55,379 nucleotides of DNA from Parabacteroides sp. 52 (lineage in GTDB: Bacteria; Bacteroidota; Bacteroidia; Bacteroidales; Tannerellaceae), in contig NZ_QVMG01000015.1 in the NCBI RefSeq assembly GCF_010500925.1, forward strand, positions 1-55,379, in the 5' to 3' direction. The notes beneath the pieces are model-generated. The model made no database searches. It worked only from the letters and a program-made list of their open reading frames with translations, and was not told the origin of the DNA. The position numbers and the translations under genes were made by a program. Of this stretch, positions 26,305 through 35,182 are shown piece after piece (position 1 is the first letter of the stretch; every line of letters starts with the position of its first letter).

Positions 26305-27789
26305 ATGAAAAGATTCTTCCTTTTTCTTCTTCTCTCAGGAACAATAATCCAGGAAATGCGTCCACAAGAGCATGTTCATCGACTCAAACTGACTTTAAAA
26401 GAAGCCATTCAGTTGGGACAATTGCAATCGGTTGATGCGGCTGTTGCCCTGAATGAGTTAAAAACGGCCTACTGGGAATACCGTACACATCGGGCCGATC
26501 AATTACCGGAGGTGACTTTCAGCGGAAGTCTTCCCAATTATTATAAACGATACAATAAATACCTGAAAGAGGATGGTTCCTATTCTTTTATCCGTAGCCA
26601 CTCTTTAGGGTTGAAAGGGGAATTAGCAATCACACAGAACATTGCACTCACCGGCGGCCAAATAGCCCTGAACTCTTCCCTGGATTTTACACGTCAGTTG
26701 AGCGATAACATATACAATGAATATATGAGCGTTCCTATCGGGCTTACCTGGACACAACCCATCTTCGGTACCAATCATCATAAGTGGGAACATAAAATCG
26801 AACCGATAAAATACAAAGAAGCCCAGGCGGCTTATATCGAAAATGTAGAAGATGTTACATTAAAAACGATCAGCTATTTCTTTAACCTTTTGTTGGCGCG
26901 CGAGAATCTGACCATAGCCAATCAAAACCTGGAAAATGCAGATAAAATATACGCAATTGCTGTAGCCAAGAAAGAGATCGGACATCTTTCCGAGAGTGAA
27001 CGGATGCGTCTGAAACAATCCGTCCTCCAGGCCAAAGGGAGAGTTACAGAAGCTCAAGCGAACGTAAACGCCAATATGTTTCAACTTCGTGCCTTTTTAG
27101 GTCTGAGCGAACAGGACATCATTGATCCGATATTGCCGGAGTTGGCACCCAACCTGCGGATGCATTATCAGGAAGTATTAAAGAAGGCACAGGAGAATAA
27201 CTCTTTTGCCCAGAATATTTTACGCCGCCAATTGGAAGCCGACTACGAAGTGGCTACAGCCAAAGGAAATCAACGAAGTATCAACCTGTTTGCTTCTATC
27301 GGTTATACCGGCAAAGATAAAAAAATGGCCGATGCTTACCAGGCATTGCGGGACAACCAAGTATTGGAAGTAGGTGTTTCTATCCCGCTCATCGATTGGG
27401 GCAAACGGAAAGGGAAAGTAAAAGTAGCCGAATCGAACCGGGATGTCGTGCTTTCACGCACCCGCCAGGAACAGATCAAATTCAATCAGGACATATTTCT
27501 GCTTGTAGAGAATTTCAACAACCAGGCGATGCAACTGGAAATAGCCGCCGAAGTAGATGAACTGGCAGAAAAGAGATACCAGACCTCGATTGAAACCTAT
27601 CTTATCGGAAAGATCAGCATCCTGGATCTGAATGATGCACAAACATCCAAAGACAATGCCCGCCAAAAACATATACAGGAATTGTATATGTTTTGGAACT
27701 ATTATTACAACATCCGCAGTATTACCTTGTATGACTTCCTGAATAACCGTACCCTGGATGCAGACTTTGAAGAGATTATCAGAAAATAA
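26305..27789 (+). CDS. TolC-family outer membrane channel protein
   Basis: The 494-residue protein starts at ATG 26305 (MKRFFLFLLLSGTIIQ, signal peptide); the open frame begins at a TTG at 26287 inside the leader. Two long repeats of alpha-helical and strand segments typical of TolC are visible (LTLKEAIQLG..., and VLEVGVSIPLIDWGKRKGKVKVAES). It forms a trimeric exit duct for efflux pumps. No membrane-fusion protein or pump gene is next to it. It is followed by a two-component system and preceded by a sigma-54 promoter. Confidence 0.9.
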   Translation: MKRFFLFLLLSGTIIQEMRPQEHVHRLKLTLKEAIQLGQLQSVDAAVALNELKTAYWEYRTHRADQLPEVTFSGSLPNYYKRYNKYLKEDGSYSFIRSHSLGLKGELAITQNIALTGGQIALNSSLDFTRQLSDNIYNEYMSVPIGLTWTQPIFGTNHHKWEHKIEPIKYKEAQAAYIENVEDVTLKTISYFFNLLLARENLTIANQNLENADKIYAIAVAKKEIGHLSESERMRLKQSVLQAKGRVTEAQANVNANMFQLRAFLGLSEQDIIDPILPELAPNLRMHYQEVLKKAQENNSFAQNILRRQLEADYEVATAKGNQRSINLFASIGYTGKDKKMADAYQALRDNQVLEVGVSIPLIDWGKRKGKVKVAESNRDVVLSRTRQEQIKFNQDIFLLVENFNNQAMQLEIAAEVDELAEKRYQTSIETYLIGKISILDLNDAQTSKDNARQKHIQELYMFWNYYYNIRSITLYDFLNNRTLDADFEEIIRK

Positions 27790-27836
27790 GAGTATACAAA
27801 AAAATCTGCCTATCTTTACAAACAATAACGAGACCT

Positions 27837-29207
27837 ATGATATTAATAGTTGATGATGACGCCGTTGTCCGTTCCTCCCTCTCTTTTTTATTAAAAAGAG
27901 CCGGATATATTTGTGAGGCTGTTTCCTCTCCCCACGAGGCCTTAGAGATTGTACGCGTCACCGCTCCGCAATTGATCCTATTGGATATGAACTTCAGCCT
28001 GACAACATCCGGGGAAGAAGGCATCCAACTATTGAAACAGATAAAGATATTTACACCCGAAGTTCCGGTTATTCTCATGACAGCCTGGGGATCCATTGCT
28101 CTGGCTGTACAAGGGATGCAGGCTGGCGCATTCGATTTCATCACCAAGCCCTGGAACAATTTGGTATTATTAAACACCATCCGTACCGCCCTCGCACTGA
28201 GCGAACAACAGAAAGAAATAAAACATCCATTGAACCGGGAAGAGGCAAAAAACACTTTTCACTTCGACAAAATCATTGGACAAAGCCCGGCCCTATTGGA
28301 TGTATTAGGCACTGTCTCCCGCATTTCCCCCACCAACGCCTCTGTTTTAATCACCGGAGAAAGTGGCACCGGCAAGGAATTGATCGCCGAAGCCATCCAC
28401 ATGCATAGTCCCCGTAAGAAAGAACCTTTCGTCAAAGTGAATTTAGGCGGCCTCTCGCAAAGCTTGTTTGAGAGTGAGATGTTCGGCCATAAGAAAGGAG
28501 CATTTACTGACGCCTACATCGACCGGACCGGACGTTTTGAGATGGCTCACAAAGGAACGATCTTTTTGGATGAGATCGGTGATCTGGAATTATCCTGTCA
28601 GGTGAAACTGCTCCGGGTATTGCAAGACCAGACTTTTGAAGTGTTGGGAGATAGCCAGGCACGCAAAGTGGATATTCGGGTGGTAAGTGCCACCAACTGC
28701 GATCTGAAAGAAATGGTTGCCGCACGTTCTTTCCGGGAAGATCTGTTCTACAGAATCAACCTGATAAACATCCACCTGCCTTCGCTACGGGAAAGAAAGG
28801 AGGATATCCCTCTACTGGCCCGTTATTTTGCCCGTTTACAGTCTGAGACGAATCATCTACCGGAGGTTGATTTTTCATCCGAAGCACTTGTCTATCTACA
28901 AAGTCTGCCTTTCCCCGGCAATATACGCGAATTAAAAAATCTGGTCGAACGCACGATACTCATTTCCGGCAAAGCCCGATTGGAGGCAAGCGACTTCAAA
29001 AAACAAAACCTTTCAGCGACGGATCCGGCCTCCCCTGTTGCTGTGTCATGGGGTGGCATGACTTTGGATGAAATAGAAAAGAGAACCATTTTACAAGCCC
29101 TGGATACCCATAAAGGCAATCTATCACATGTAGCATCCACATTGGGTATCAGCAGAGCCGCCCTATACCGCCGGTTGGAAAAATACGGAATCGCTACAGA
29201 CAAATAA
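27837..29207 (+). CDS. Sigma-54-dependent response regulator (NtrC family)
   Basis: The 456-residue regulator has a receiver domain (1-120) with acidic pocket D6-D8 and phosphoacceptor D50. The AAA+ domain (about 145-380) has GESGTGKE (Walker A) and FLDEIGD (Walker B). A Fis-type HTH ends the protein (LSHVASTLGISRAALYRRLEKYGI). The sigma-54-contacting loop reads GAFTDA instead of the usual GAFTGA. It lies 47 bp after tolC and 11 bp before the histidine kinase gene, so it probably activates the promoter in front of tolC. Confidence 0.95.
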   Translation: MILIVDDDAVVRSSLSFLLKRAGYICEAVSSPHEALEIVRVTAPQLILLDMNFSLTTSGEEGIQLLKQIKIFTPEVPVILMTAWGSIALAVQGMQAGAFDFITKPWNNLVLLNTIRTALALSEQQKEIKHPLNREEAKNTFHFDKIIGQSPALLDVLGTVSRISPTNASVLITGESGTGKELIAEAIHMHSPRKKEPFVKVNLGGLSQSLFESEMFGHKKGAFTDAYIDRTGRFEMAHKGTIFLDEIGDLELSCQVKLLRVLQDQTFEVLGDSQARKVDIRVVSATNCDLKEMVAARSFREDLFYRINLINIHLPSLRERKEDIPLLARYFARLQSETNHLPEVDFSSEALVYLQSLPFPGNIRELKNLVERTILISGKARLEASDFKKQNLSATDPASPVAVSWGGMTLDEIEKRTILQALDTHKGNLSHVASTLGISRAALYRRLEKYGIATDK

Positions 29208-29218
29208 AATACAGCCGG

Positions 29219-30547
29219 ATGAAACTGAAAAGACTTTTTGGGATACTGACAGTTCTTTTGTTAACCACAATGGCTCTATTGACCTATCAGGCTTTTTATG
29301 CCTCTTCTATTTATCAATTCTTCATCGTTGAAGGATTGGTTCTCCTCACGGTAATCTACCTTATCGTTTTTTATCGTCGCATCGTTAAGCCCTTATACAT
29401 CATTGGCAATGGCATGGAACTCCTGCGCGAACAAGACTTCAGCTCCCGGCTGGGACGGGTAGGACAGACAGAAGCCGACAAAGTAGTTGATGTCTTTAAT
29501 AAGATGATGGAACAACTCAAAAACGAACGTTTGCACCTGAGGGAACAAAACCATTTCCTGGATCTGTTAATCAATGCATCCCCCCTGGGAGTCATCATAC
29601 TCGACCTGGAGAGAAAGATACAATCGGTCAATGCAGCAGCCAGTCAAATGATCGGGATCCACTGCATGGAAGAGTTTGTTGGAAAAGAATTTACAGAAAT
29701 CGATTCTCCCCTCACTGCGGAATTAATTCACATCCCTTTACACGAAGCGCCGACCATCCGGTTGAATAATGCCCATATATACAAATGCACACACTCTTCT
29801 TTTGTCGACAAAGGATTTCATCACTCCTTCTTCCTTATAGAGTCGCTGACGCAAGAAGTGTTTAAAATAGAAAAGAAAGCCTATGAAAAGGTGATAAGAA
29901 TGATTGCCCATGAGGTGAATAATACGACAGCCGGTATCACCTCAACCCTGGACACCCTCGAAAATGCCTTCCGGGAAGTAGAAAACATGGAAGATGTATG
30001 CGAGGTATTACAGGCCTCGATCGAACGTTGTTACCGGATGAGTCATTTTATAACGAACTTTGCCGATGTGGTTCGCATACCCGAACCGGAGATCCGTCAG
30101 TATGCACTAAACAGCGTGGTTATTTCCTGTAAACGTTTTATGGAAACGATCTGCCGGAACCGGGATATCCACATCCTGATGGAGCTGTCGGAAACCTCCC
30201 CTGTAGTATCTATCGACAATAGCCTTTTCGAACAAGTATTGGTTAATATCATTAAAAACGCAGCCGAAGCGATTGAAAACAAAGGAGAAATATATATCCG
30301 AACCACCCAATACCCGGCTTGTCTCGAAATAGCCGATACGGGTAAAGGCATAAAAAAAGAGACTGAAGCCAAACTCTTCACTCCCTTTTTCTCAACCAAA
30401 CCCAACGGACAAGGCATAGGTCTTATCCTTATCCGGGAAATCCTGCAAAAGCATCATTGTACTTTCTCGCTTCGTTCCTATCCGGACGGATTGACACGAT
30501 TCAAAATCTTTTTTCACGAAACGCCTCTAAAGGAAAGCTTCATTTAA
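29219..30547 (+). CDS. Sensor histidine kinase
   Basis: The 442-residue kinase has two closely spaced membrane helices (about 6-25 and 33-51) with almost no periplasmic loop, a HAMP-like linker, a PAS domain (about 110-215), an H-box with the phosphoacceptor His in MIAHEVNN, and an ATPase domain with N-box NIIKNAAEAI and G-boxes DTGKGI and GQGIGL. The minimal outside part suggests sensing within the membrane or cytoplasm. It pairs with the adjacent sigma-54 regulator. Its stop overlaps the convergent gene's stop by 4 bp. Confidence 0.95.
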   Translation: MKLKRLFGILTVLLLTTMALLTYQAFYASSIYQFFIVEGLVLLTVIYLIVFYRRIVKPLYIIGNGMELLREQDFSSRLGRVGQTEADKVVDVFNKMMEQLKNERLHLREQNHFLDLLINASPLGVIILDLERKIQSVNAAASQMIGIHCMEEFVGKEFTEIDSPLTAELIHIPLHEAPTIRLNNAHIYKCTHSSFVDKGFHHSFFLIESLTQEVFKIEKKAYEKVIRMIAHEVNNTTAGITSTLDTLENAFREVENMEDVCEVLQASIERCYRMSHFITNFADVVRIPEPEIRQYALNSVVISCKRFMETICRNRDIHILMELSETSPVVSIDNSLFEQVLVNIIKNAAEAIENKGEIYIRTTQYPACLEIADTGKGIKKETEAKLFTPFFSTKPNGQGIGLILIREILQKHHCTFSLRSYPDGLTRFKIFFHETPLKESFI

Positions 30548-31905
30548 GCATATCCTTTCAGCATCCCATAAAAATATAAAGGTTTAAGCGCATACACCTT
30601 CACCAACCAGGCCAGACGGGATTCTTTGGATGCATCCATCAGGCTGAAAGGGAAAGAACTCTTTCGTTGCTTTGCGAAGTCAAATTCACACATCAACACA
30701 TGTCCGTAATCCGTCACAATCGGACAAGCGGCATACCCATCATATTTTTCCATAGGTTCTTTGCCCTCCATCACAGAAATAAGATTCTTTGCAGCAATCG
30801 GCACTTGCATACGAATAGCGGCCGAGGTTTTACTTGTTGAGATACCGGCACAGTCACCCAGGGAAATAATATTAGGATAAGTCTTATGAATCAATGTTTC
30901 ATTATCAACCATCACCCAGCTGTCCGCTGCCAGCTTGCCTTCTGTCCATCCCAAGCCGGCGTCGCGGATAAAATCCGGAGCGGACATCGGTGGGGTGAAA
31001 TGCAGAAAATCATAATCCTCTTTGAAAAAGGTAGAGATCTTCTCTTCATTTACCGTTTCTATTTTTTCAAAATGTACTTGTTTGGCGGCCGTATCCACTC
31101 CTTTGACCCGTACATTCACTTGTATAGGTATATTTCTCTCTTTATAGATATCCAACAGGCGAGGGGTAAAATAAGGCACATCATATAATACTTTGGAGGC
31201 GGTATAAAAATGAAAGTTCACCTTTTCCCGGGCTTGCTGCTTGCGGGTATAATGCTCTGTCAACAAACATATTTTCTTGGGAGCGCCCCCGCATTTATGC
31301 TTGGTATAGGTGTCTGTATATATGCCTTTCCCGCCTGTCTTTGCAAATTCCTGTATGGCCTTCCAGGTTTGCTGAGCCCCCCGGTAGTCGTAAATAGAAT
31401 GGGCATTCCCTTGTCCCAGGGTGTCATAGGTGATACCTTCGACCTTATTCCAGTTAATCTGCAAACCGGGAGTCAACACCAAAAAGTCATAGGATACTTT
31501 CCCATTGGCAGCGGTCCTTATTTCATTCGTAACCGGATCGATAGCCGTAACAGTGTCTTTCATCCAGACAATGCCTTGGGGGATACAGTTTTCTTGTTTT
31601 TTCCATACCTCATCCGCGTTGTAAACACCGGAGGCTATCAAGGTAAAACCGGGTTGATAATATTGGCGGTCGCTCGGATCTATTAATACAATTTGTGGAT
31701 TCTTCAACCAACTTTTCAAACGGGCAGCCATACTGATACCTGCAGCTCCCCCTCCGATAATAACGATCTTTCCTTTTGCCTTGCTTGAGAAGGCTTTTGA
31801 TTCTTGTGAGTTTATAAAAGGTAAGAGACCCAGTGCTGTTGCATATTTCAGAAAGTCCCGTCTACTCAATCCCTCTTCTTCCATTTGGTCTAATTGTGTT
31901 TTCAT
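30544..31905 (-). CDS. Sulfide:quinone oxidoreductase-like flavoprotein with Tat signal
   Basis: The 453-residue enzyme begins with a twin-arginine signal (SRRDFLKYATALG at 14-26). The FAD motif is VIIGGGAAGISMAARL. Two redox cysteines fit type II SQR: Cys205 in KCGGAPKKI and a late Cys in GYAACPIVTDYG, matching the KCAGAPQKI and GYTSCPLVT motifs of eukaryotic-type SQR. It would oxidise sulfide and pass electrons to quinone, on the outer face if exported. A minus-strand -7-like TACCTTTG is at 31944-31951. Confidence 0.85.
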   Translation of the reverse strand: MKTQLDQMEEEGLSRRDFLKYATALGLLPFINSQESKAFSSKAKGKIVIIGGGAAGISMAARLKSWLKNPQIVLIDPSDRQYYQPGFTLIASGVYNADEVWKKQENCIPQGIVWMKDTVTAIDPVTNEIRTAANGKVSYDFLVLTPGLQINWNKVEGITYDTLGQGNAHSIYDYRGAQQTWKAIQEFAKTGGKGIYTDTYTKHKCGGAPKKICLLTEHYTRKQQAREKVNFHFYTASKVLYDVPYFTPRLLDIYKERNIPIQVNVRVKGVDTAAKQVHFEKIETVNEEKISTFFKEDYDFLHFTPPMSAPDFIRDAGLGWTEGKLAADSWVMVDNETLIHKTYPNIISLGDCAGISTSKTSAAIRMQVPIAAKNLISVMEGKEPMEKYDGYAACPIVTDYGHVLMCEFDFAKQRKSSFPFSLMDASKESRLAWLVKVYALKPLYFYGMLKGYA

Positions 31906-31956
31906 TCAATTAAATTATTTTCTTCCGTATTCTATGTAAACGACAAAGGTACACAT

Positions 31957-31989
31957 AAAAAAAAGAGGATGTGGCCTCACCACATCCTC
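31957..31989 (-). terminator. Terminator of the NahK-like kinase gene
   Basis: On the minus strand, stem GAGGATGTGG/CCACATCCTC is followed by T8. It lies just past the kinase stop and before the SQR gene. Confidence 0.9.
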
Positions 31990-32013
31990 CTTTGCTTAAC
32001 TTATATAAATAAA

Positions 32014-33108
32014 TCATAACCATTGTTTCATGAAACCATCCATCTTCTCTGCATTCTCTTCCAGGCTTTGCAATAATTTAAACTGCGCTTTGGTGCGCAC
32101 CAGGTTATGCTCCGGATAATGAATCTTATAATAGGTGTCTCCATTGATATAATCCGTAAAGAAACGCACGGTTTGCATATAGGTCAATAAACGGCCACCA
32201 TAAGGCAACATGGATATTTCCAACGGAGTCAGAAACGATTGGGCTCTTTCCATATATCCCCGGGCATAAGCCTCGAAAATCGGCAGATTCACATTTACAT
32301 TATCCAGGTTCTTATCGTCTTCCGCTCCTGTATTGGCTCCCGTACGGATGAAATCACCGATATCCGAAAGTACAAAACCCGGCATTACAGTGTCTAGATC
32401 GATGACACAAAGAACCTTGCCTTCTTCATCAAACAGGATATTATTTACCTTTGTATCGCAATGATTCACGCGTTTTTTCAATTTCCCCTCCCGGTATAAA
32501 TCTTCCTGGATACACATGGCTTTGGCCCGTTTCTCTATCTCGTCCACTAAATCTTTTACTTCAGCCAGGCGTCCGACAGGGTCCGCTTGAACGGCTTCGT
32601 GAAATTGCTGCAGACGGAATTCCATATTATGAAAGTCGGGGATCGTCTCTCCCAGGGTTCCTTCCGGGATATCGGCCAACATGGACTGGAAATCACCGAA
32701 AGCAAGTCCGGCTTCATAGGATTTTTCGGGGGTTACCTCTTCGTAACTTTTACTGCGGGAAATCAAGAGGCAAACACGCCAATAGCTGTCGCCATCGAAA
32801 TAATACAGTTTCCCTTCGTTCGTCGGTAAAAAGGTTAATACTTTGCGATCGATATCTTTTTCGCCTTTCGCTTCCAGTTTCTTGCGGATATGCGTGGTCA
32901 CTACATGAATATTGTTCTGCAACATATCCACATTCGTGAAAATATGATGGTTGATTCGCTGCAAAATATACTTTGTCTCTCCGTCATCCGTGACGACCTT
33001 CAATGTATCGTTGATATGTCCGTTACCAAACGGTTCAGCCGAAACCGCTTTACCTTCCAGAGGGAACTGGGCAAGAATGTGCATCAATTGCTCTTTTGTT
33101 TTTGTCAT
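32014..33108 (-). CDS. Aminoglycoside-phosphotransferase-fold sugar kinase (NahK-like)
   Basis: The 364-residue kinase has the APH fold: an N-lobe with GNGHINDTLKV and YILQRINHHIF, a catalytic segment NHCDTKVNNILFD and a metal-binding VIDLDTVMPG, then SDIGDFIRTGANT. The pattern matches the N-acetylhexosamine 1-kinase group, often annotated as mucin desulfatase in Bacteroides. Phosphorylation of host-glycan amino sugars is likely but unproven. It is monocistronic, with its terminator at 31957 and a minus-strand -7-like TAAGTTTG at 33145-33152. Confidence 0.8.
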   Translation of the reverse strand: MTKTKEQLMHILAQFPLEGKAVSAEPFGNGHINDTLKVVTDDGETKYILQRINHHIFTNVDMLQNNIHVVTTHIRKKLEAKGEKDIDRKVLTFLPTNEGKLYYFDGDSYWRVCLLISRSKSYEEVTPEKSYEAGLAFGDFQSMLADIPEGTLGETIPDFHNMEFRLQQFHEAVQADPVGRLAEVKDLVDEIEKRAKAMCIQEDLYREGKLKKRVNHCDTKVNNILFDEEGKVLCVIDLDTVMPGFVLSDIGDFIRTGANTGAEDDKNLDNVNVNLPIFEAYARGYMERAQSFLTPLEISMLPYGGRLLTYMQTVRFFTDYINGDTYYKIHYPEHNLVRTKAQFKLLQSLEENAEKMDGFMKQWL

Positions 33109-33218
33109 GGTATTTCTATTTTATTTGCGTGCTAAAGTTGGCTGCAAACTTAGATAAAAAAAATGAGCGCATCATGCTTTTTACAGTATTTAAGAAGAAA
33201 AGAAGGCAAAATGCGTGA

Positions 33219-33325
33219 AAAAATAAATTGCCGATAATCGTCGGCACAATTGCCGATATATGTCAGCACAAGTGTCGACAATTATCAGCACAAGTGTCGA
33301 CGACTATCGACACTTTTATTTCCCC
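33219..33325. repeat. Hairpin array R3 of the 22-bp-period family
   Basis: The end at 33219-33241 is followed by three units (33242-33263, 33264-33285, 33286-33307) and the opposite end at 33308-33325. The ends contain the inverted AAATAAA/TTTTATTT motif, as in array R2. The last hairpin is AAGTGTCGA-CGACTA-TCGACACTT with a perfect 9-bp stem. It lies between the rpmE2 terminator and the promoter region of the kinase gene. Confidence 0.85.
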
Positions 33326-33348
33326 GCACTCGGGCGTTTTCATAGGCA

Positions 33349-33380
33349 AAAAAAAGCCCCGGTATTTCTATACCGGGGCC
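33349..33380 (-). terminator. Terminator of rpmE2
   Basis: Stem GCCCCGGTAT/ATACCGGGGC has a 4-nt loop and T-rich tail on the minus strand. It lies directly downstream of the rpmE2 stop. Confidence 0.9.
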
Positions 33381-33405
33381 TCTTTCAGGTTCGTTATTAA
33401 CCTGT

Positions 33406-33660
33406 TTATTTCTTGTTACGGTTACCGTAGCGGTTCATGAACTTATCAACACGTCCTGCCGTATCCACCAATTTAGATTTACCGGTATAGAACGGGTGAG
33501 AAGTATTAGAGATTTCAATCTTTACCAGCGGATATGTTACTCCGTCAATATCGATAGACTCCTTTGCGTTGATCGTTGAACGCGTAATGAAAACGTCCTC
33601 GTTAGACATATCTTTGAATGCTACTGGACGATAATTTTCAGGATGAACACCTTTTTTCAT
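33406..33660 (-). CDS. rpmE2: 50S ribosomal protein L31 type B
   Basis: This 84-residue L31 has [18 protein letters not shown] and [21 protein letters not shown]. It has no cysteines, so it is the zinc-independent type. In other bacteria the zinc-free paralogue replaces zinc-binding L31 during zinc limitation; here it may be the only copy (not visible in this window). A consensus promoter is upstream. Confidence 0.96.
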   Translation of the reverse strand: MKKGVHPENYRPVAFKDMSNEDVFITRSTINAKESIDIDGVTYPLVKIEISNTSHPFYTGKSKLVDTAGRVDKFMNRYGNRNKK

Positions 33661-33760
33661 TGCTTTATTATCTGTTTTTAATTTATTATTCTTCTTTAAA
33701 AAGGTCCATTGACAGTATCAATGTATCTTTAATAGTCTGGTAACCGGTAAATTTGGGTGG

Positions 33761-33791
33761 CAAAGGTATGGATAAGTGTTGAACAAACAAA
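33761..33791 (-). promoter_or_regulatory. Consensus promoter of rpmE2
   Basis: On the minus strand, TTTG (33791-33788) and TACCTTTG (33768-33761) are separated by exactly 19 bp. It predicts a leader of roughly 95 nt before the L31 start, long enough for autoregulation by the ribosomal protein. Confidence 0.8.
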
Positions 33792-33884
33792 GAAAAACGA
33801 TTTATTTTTTACTCAATATCTGATTTTGGCGTATTTTAAGGGTTATTTTTTATGCTATAAGACATGTTTTATGGCGATTCTTAT

Positions 33885-33892
33885 TATCTTTG
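33885..33892 (+). promoter_or_regulatory. Candidate -7 box for fbaA
   Basis: TATCTTTG fits TAnnTTTG and lies 39 bp before the fbaA start. The -33 region is poorly conserved. Confidence 0.5.
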
Positions 33893-33931
33893 TCCAAGTT
33901 TTTAAATCATTAACGTAATACATATACTACA

Positions 33932-34936
33932 ATGGTAAGTTACAAAGAATTAGGCCTTGTAAACACGAAAGAAATGTTCAAGAAGGCTATGGCAGGTAAA
34001 TATGCAATCCCTGCGTTCAACTTCAACAATCTGGAGCAAATGCAAGCGATTGTTCAGGCTGCAGTAGAAACCAACTCTCCGGTAATCCTTCAAGTATCAA
34101 GCGGTGCACGTAAATATGCCAACCAGACTTTACTTCGTTACCTGGCAGAAGGAGCCGTTGCTTATGCCAAAGAACTGGGTTGTGCCCAACCACAAATTTG
34201 TCTTCACTTAGATCATGGTGACTCTTTCGAATTATGCAAAAGCTGTATCGATACAGGTTTCTCTTCTGTCATGATTGATGGTTCGCATTTATCTTATGAT
34301 GAAAATGTAGCTTTGACCAAAAAAGTAGTGGAATATGCACATGCACACGATGTGACTGTAGAAGGTGAATTAGGTGTATTAGCAGGTGTAGAAGACGAAG
34401 TAAGCTCTGACCACCACACATATACCGAACCGGACGATGTAGTCGACTTCGTTACCAAAACGGGTTGCGACTCATTGGCTATCTCAATCGGTACATCTCA
34501 CGGAGCTAACAAATTTACACCGGAACAATGTACCCGTGACGCAAACGGTCATTTGGTACCTCCCCCATTGCGTTTCGACATCCTGGAAGAAATCGAAAAA
34601 AGAATCCCTGGATTCCCTATCGTATTACACGGAGCCTCTTCTGTTCCTCAGGAAGAAGTGGAAACAATCAACAAATTCGGTGGTGCATTGAAAGATGCAA
34701 TCGGTATCCCGGAAGAACAATTGCGTAAAGCAGCTGCTTCAGCCGTTTGTAAAATCAACATCGACTCTGACAGCCGTTTGGCTATGACAGCCGCTATCCG
34801 CGAAACATTCGCTACCAAACCAGGCGAATTCGACCCACGTAAATATTTAGGTCCAGCTCGCGAAAATGCAAAGAAGCTGTACAAACACAAAATCGAAAAC
34901 GTTTTGGGTTCTGCCGGTAAAGGCGAATGTAAATAA
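33932..34936 (+). CDS. fbaA: Class II fructose-bisphosphate aldolase
   Basis: This 334-residue zinc aldolase of glycolysis has IPAFNFNNLEQMQAIV at the N-terminus, the metal and substrate site CLHLDHGDSFE, YTEPDDVVDFV, LAISIGTSHG and the late VLHGASSVP with the zinc His. Its codon use is strongly biased, in keeping with high expression. It is monocistronic, with a terminator at 34984-35020. Confidence 0.95.
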   Translation: MVSYKELGLVNTKEMFKKAMAGKYAIPAFNFNNLEQMQAIVQAAVETNSPVILQVSSGARKYANQTLLRYLAEGAVAYAKELGCAQPQICLHLDHGDSFELCKSCIDTGFSSVMIDGSHLSYDENVALTKKVVEYAHAHDVTVEGELGVLAGVEDEVSSDHHTYTEPDDVVDFVTKTGCDSLAISIGTSHGANKFTPEQCTRDANGHLVPPPLRFDILEEIEKRIPGFPIVLHGASSVPQEEVETINKFGGALKDAIGIPEEQLRKAAASAVCKINIDSDSRLAMTAAIRETFATKPGEFDPRKYLGPARENAKKLYKHKIENVLGSAGKGECK

Positions 34937-34983
34937 ATATTGCCCTTCTGAAGAATACTTTCCCAAGTATTCGCTAAACATAC

Positions 34984-35020
34984 AAAGAGCTATAATCCAA
35001 TGATTATAGCTCTTTTTTTT
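34984..35020 (+). terminator. Terminator of fbaA
   Basis: Stem GAGCTATAATC/GATTATAGCTC has a CAAT loop and is followed by T8. Confidence 0.9.
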
Positions 35021-35125
35021 ATCTCATCAAATGAATCATTCCTCCAACCCTCCTCTGCGAAGGTGATTCTCCATTCTCCATTTTCAATTTTCAATTTTAT
35101 CTCCTCTCCTTTCATATACAAAAAA

Positions 35126-35155
35126 TGCCGGAAACCATTTCGATGGTTCCCGGCA
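35126..35155 (-). terminator. Terminator of the OmpH/Skp gene
   Basis: Stem TGCCGG...CCGGCA is continued by AACCAT/ATGGTT with one mismatch and a TTCG loop. On the minus strand it is followed by T5. Confidence 0.75.
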
Positions 35156-35182
35156 CTTTTTATATTTCTTTATAAACGGCTC

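Noticed and set aside
33228..33440. 70-residue open frame on the plus strand
   Set aside because: It reads through array R3 and the rpmE2 terminator; it resembles the 13911 frame only because both read the same repeat family.
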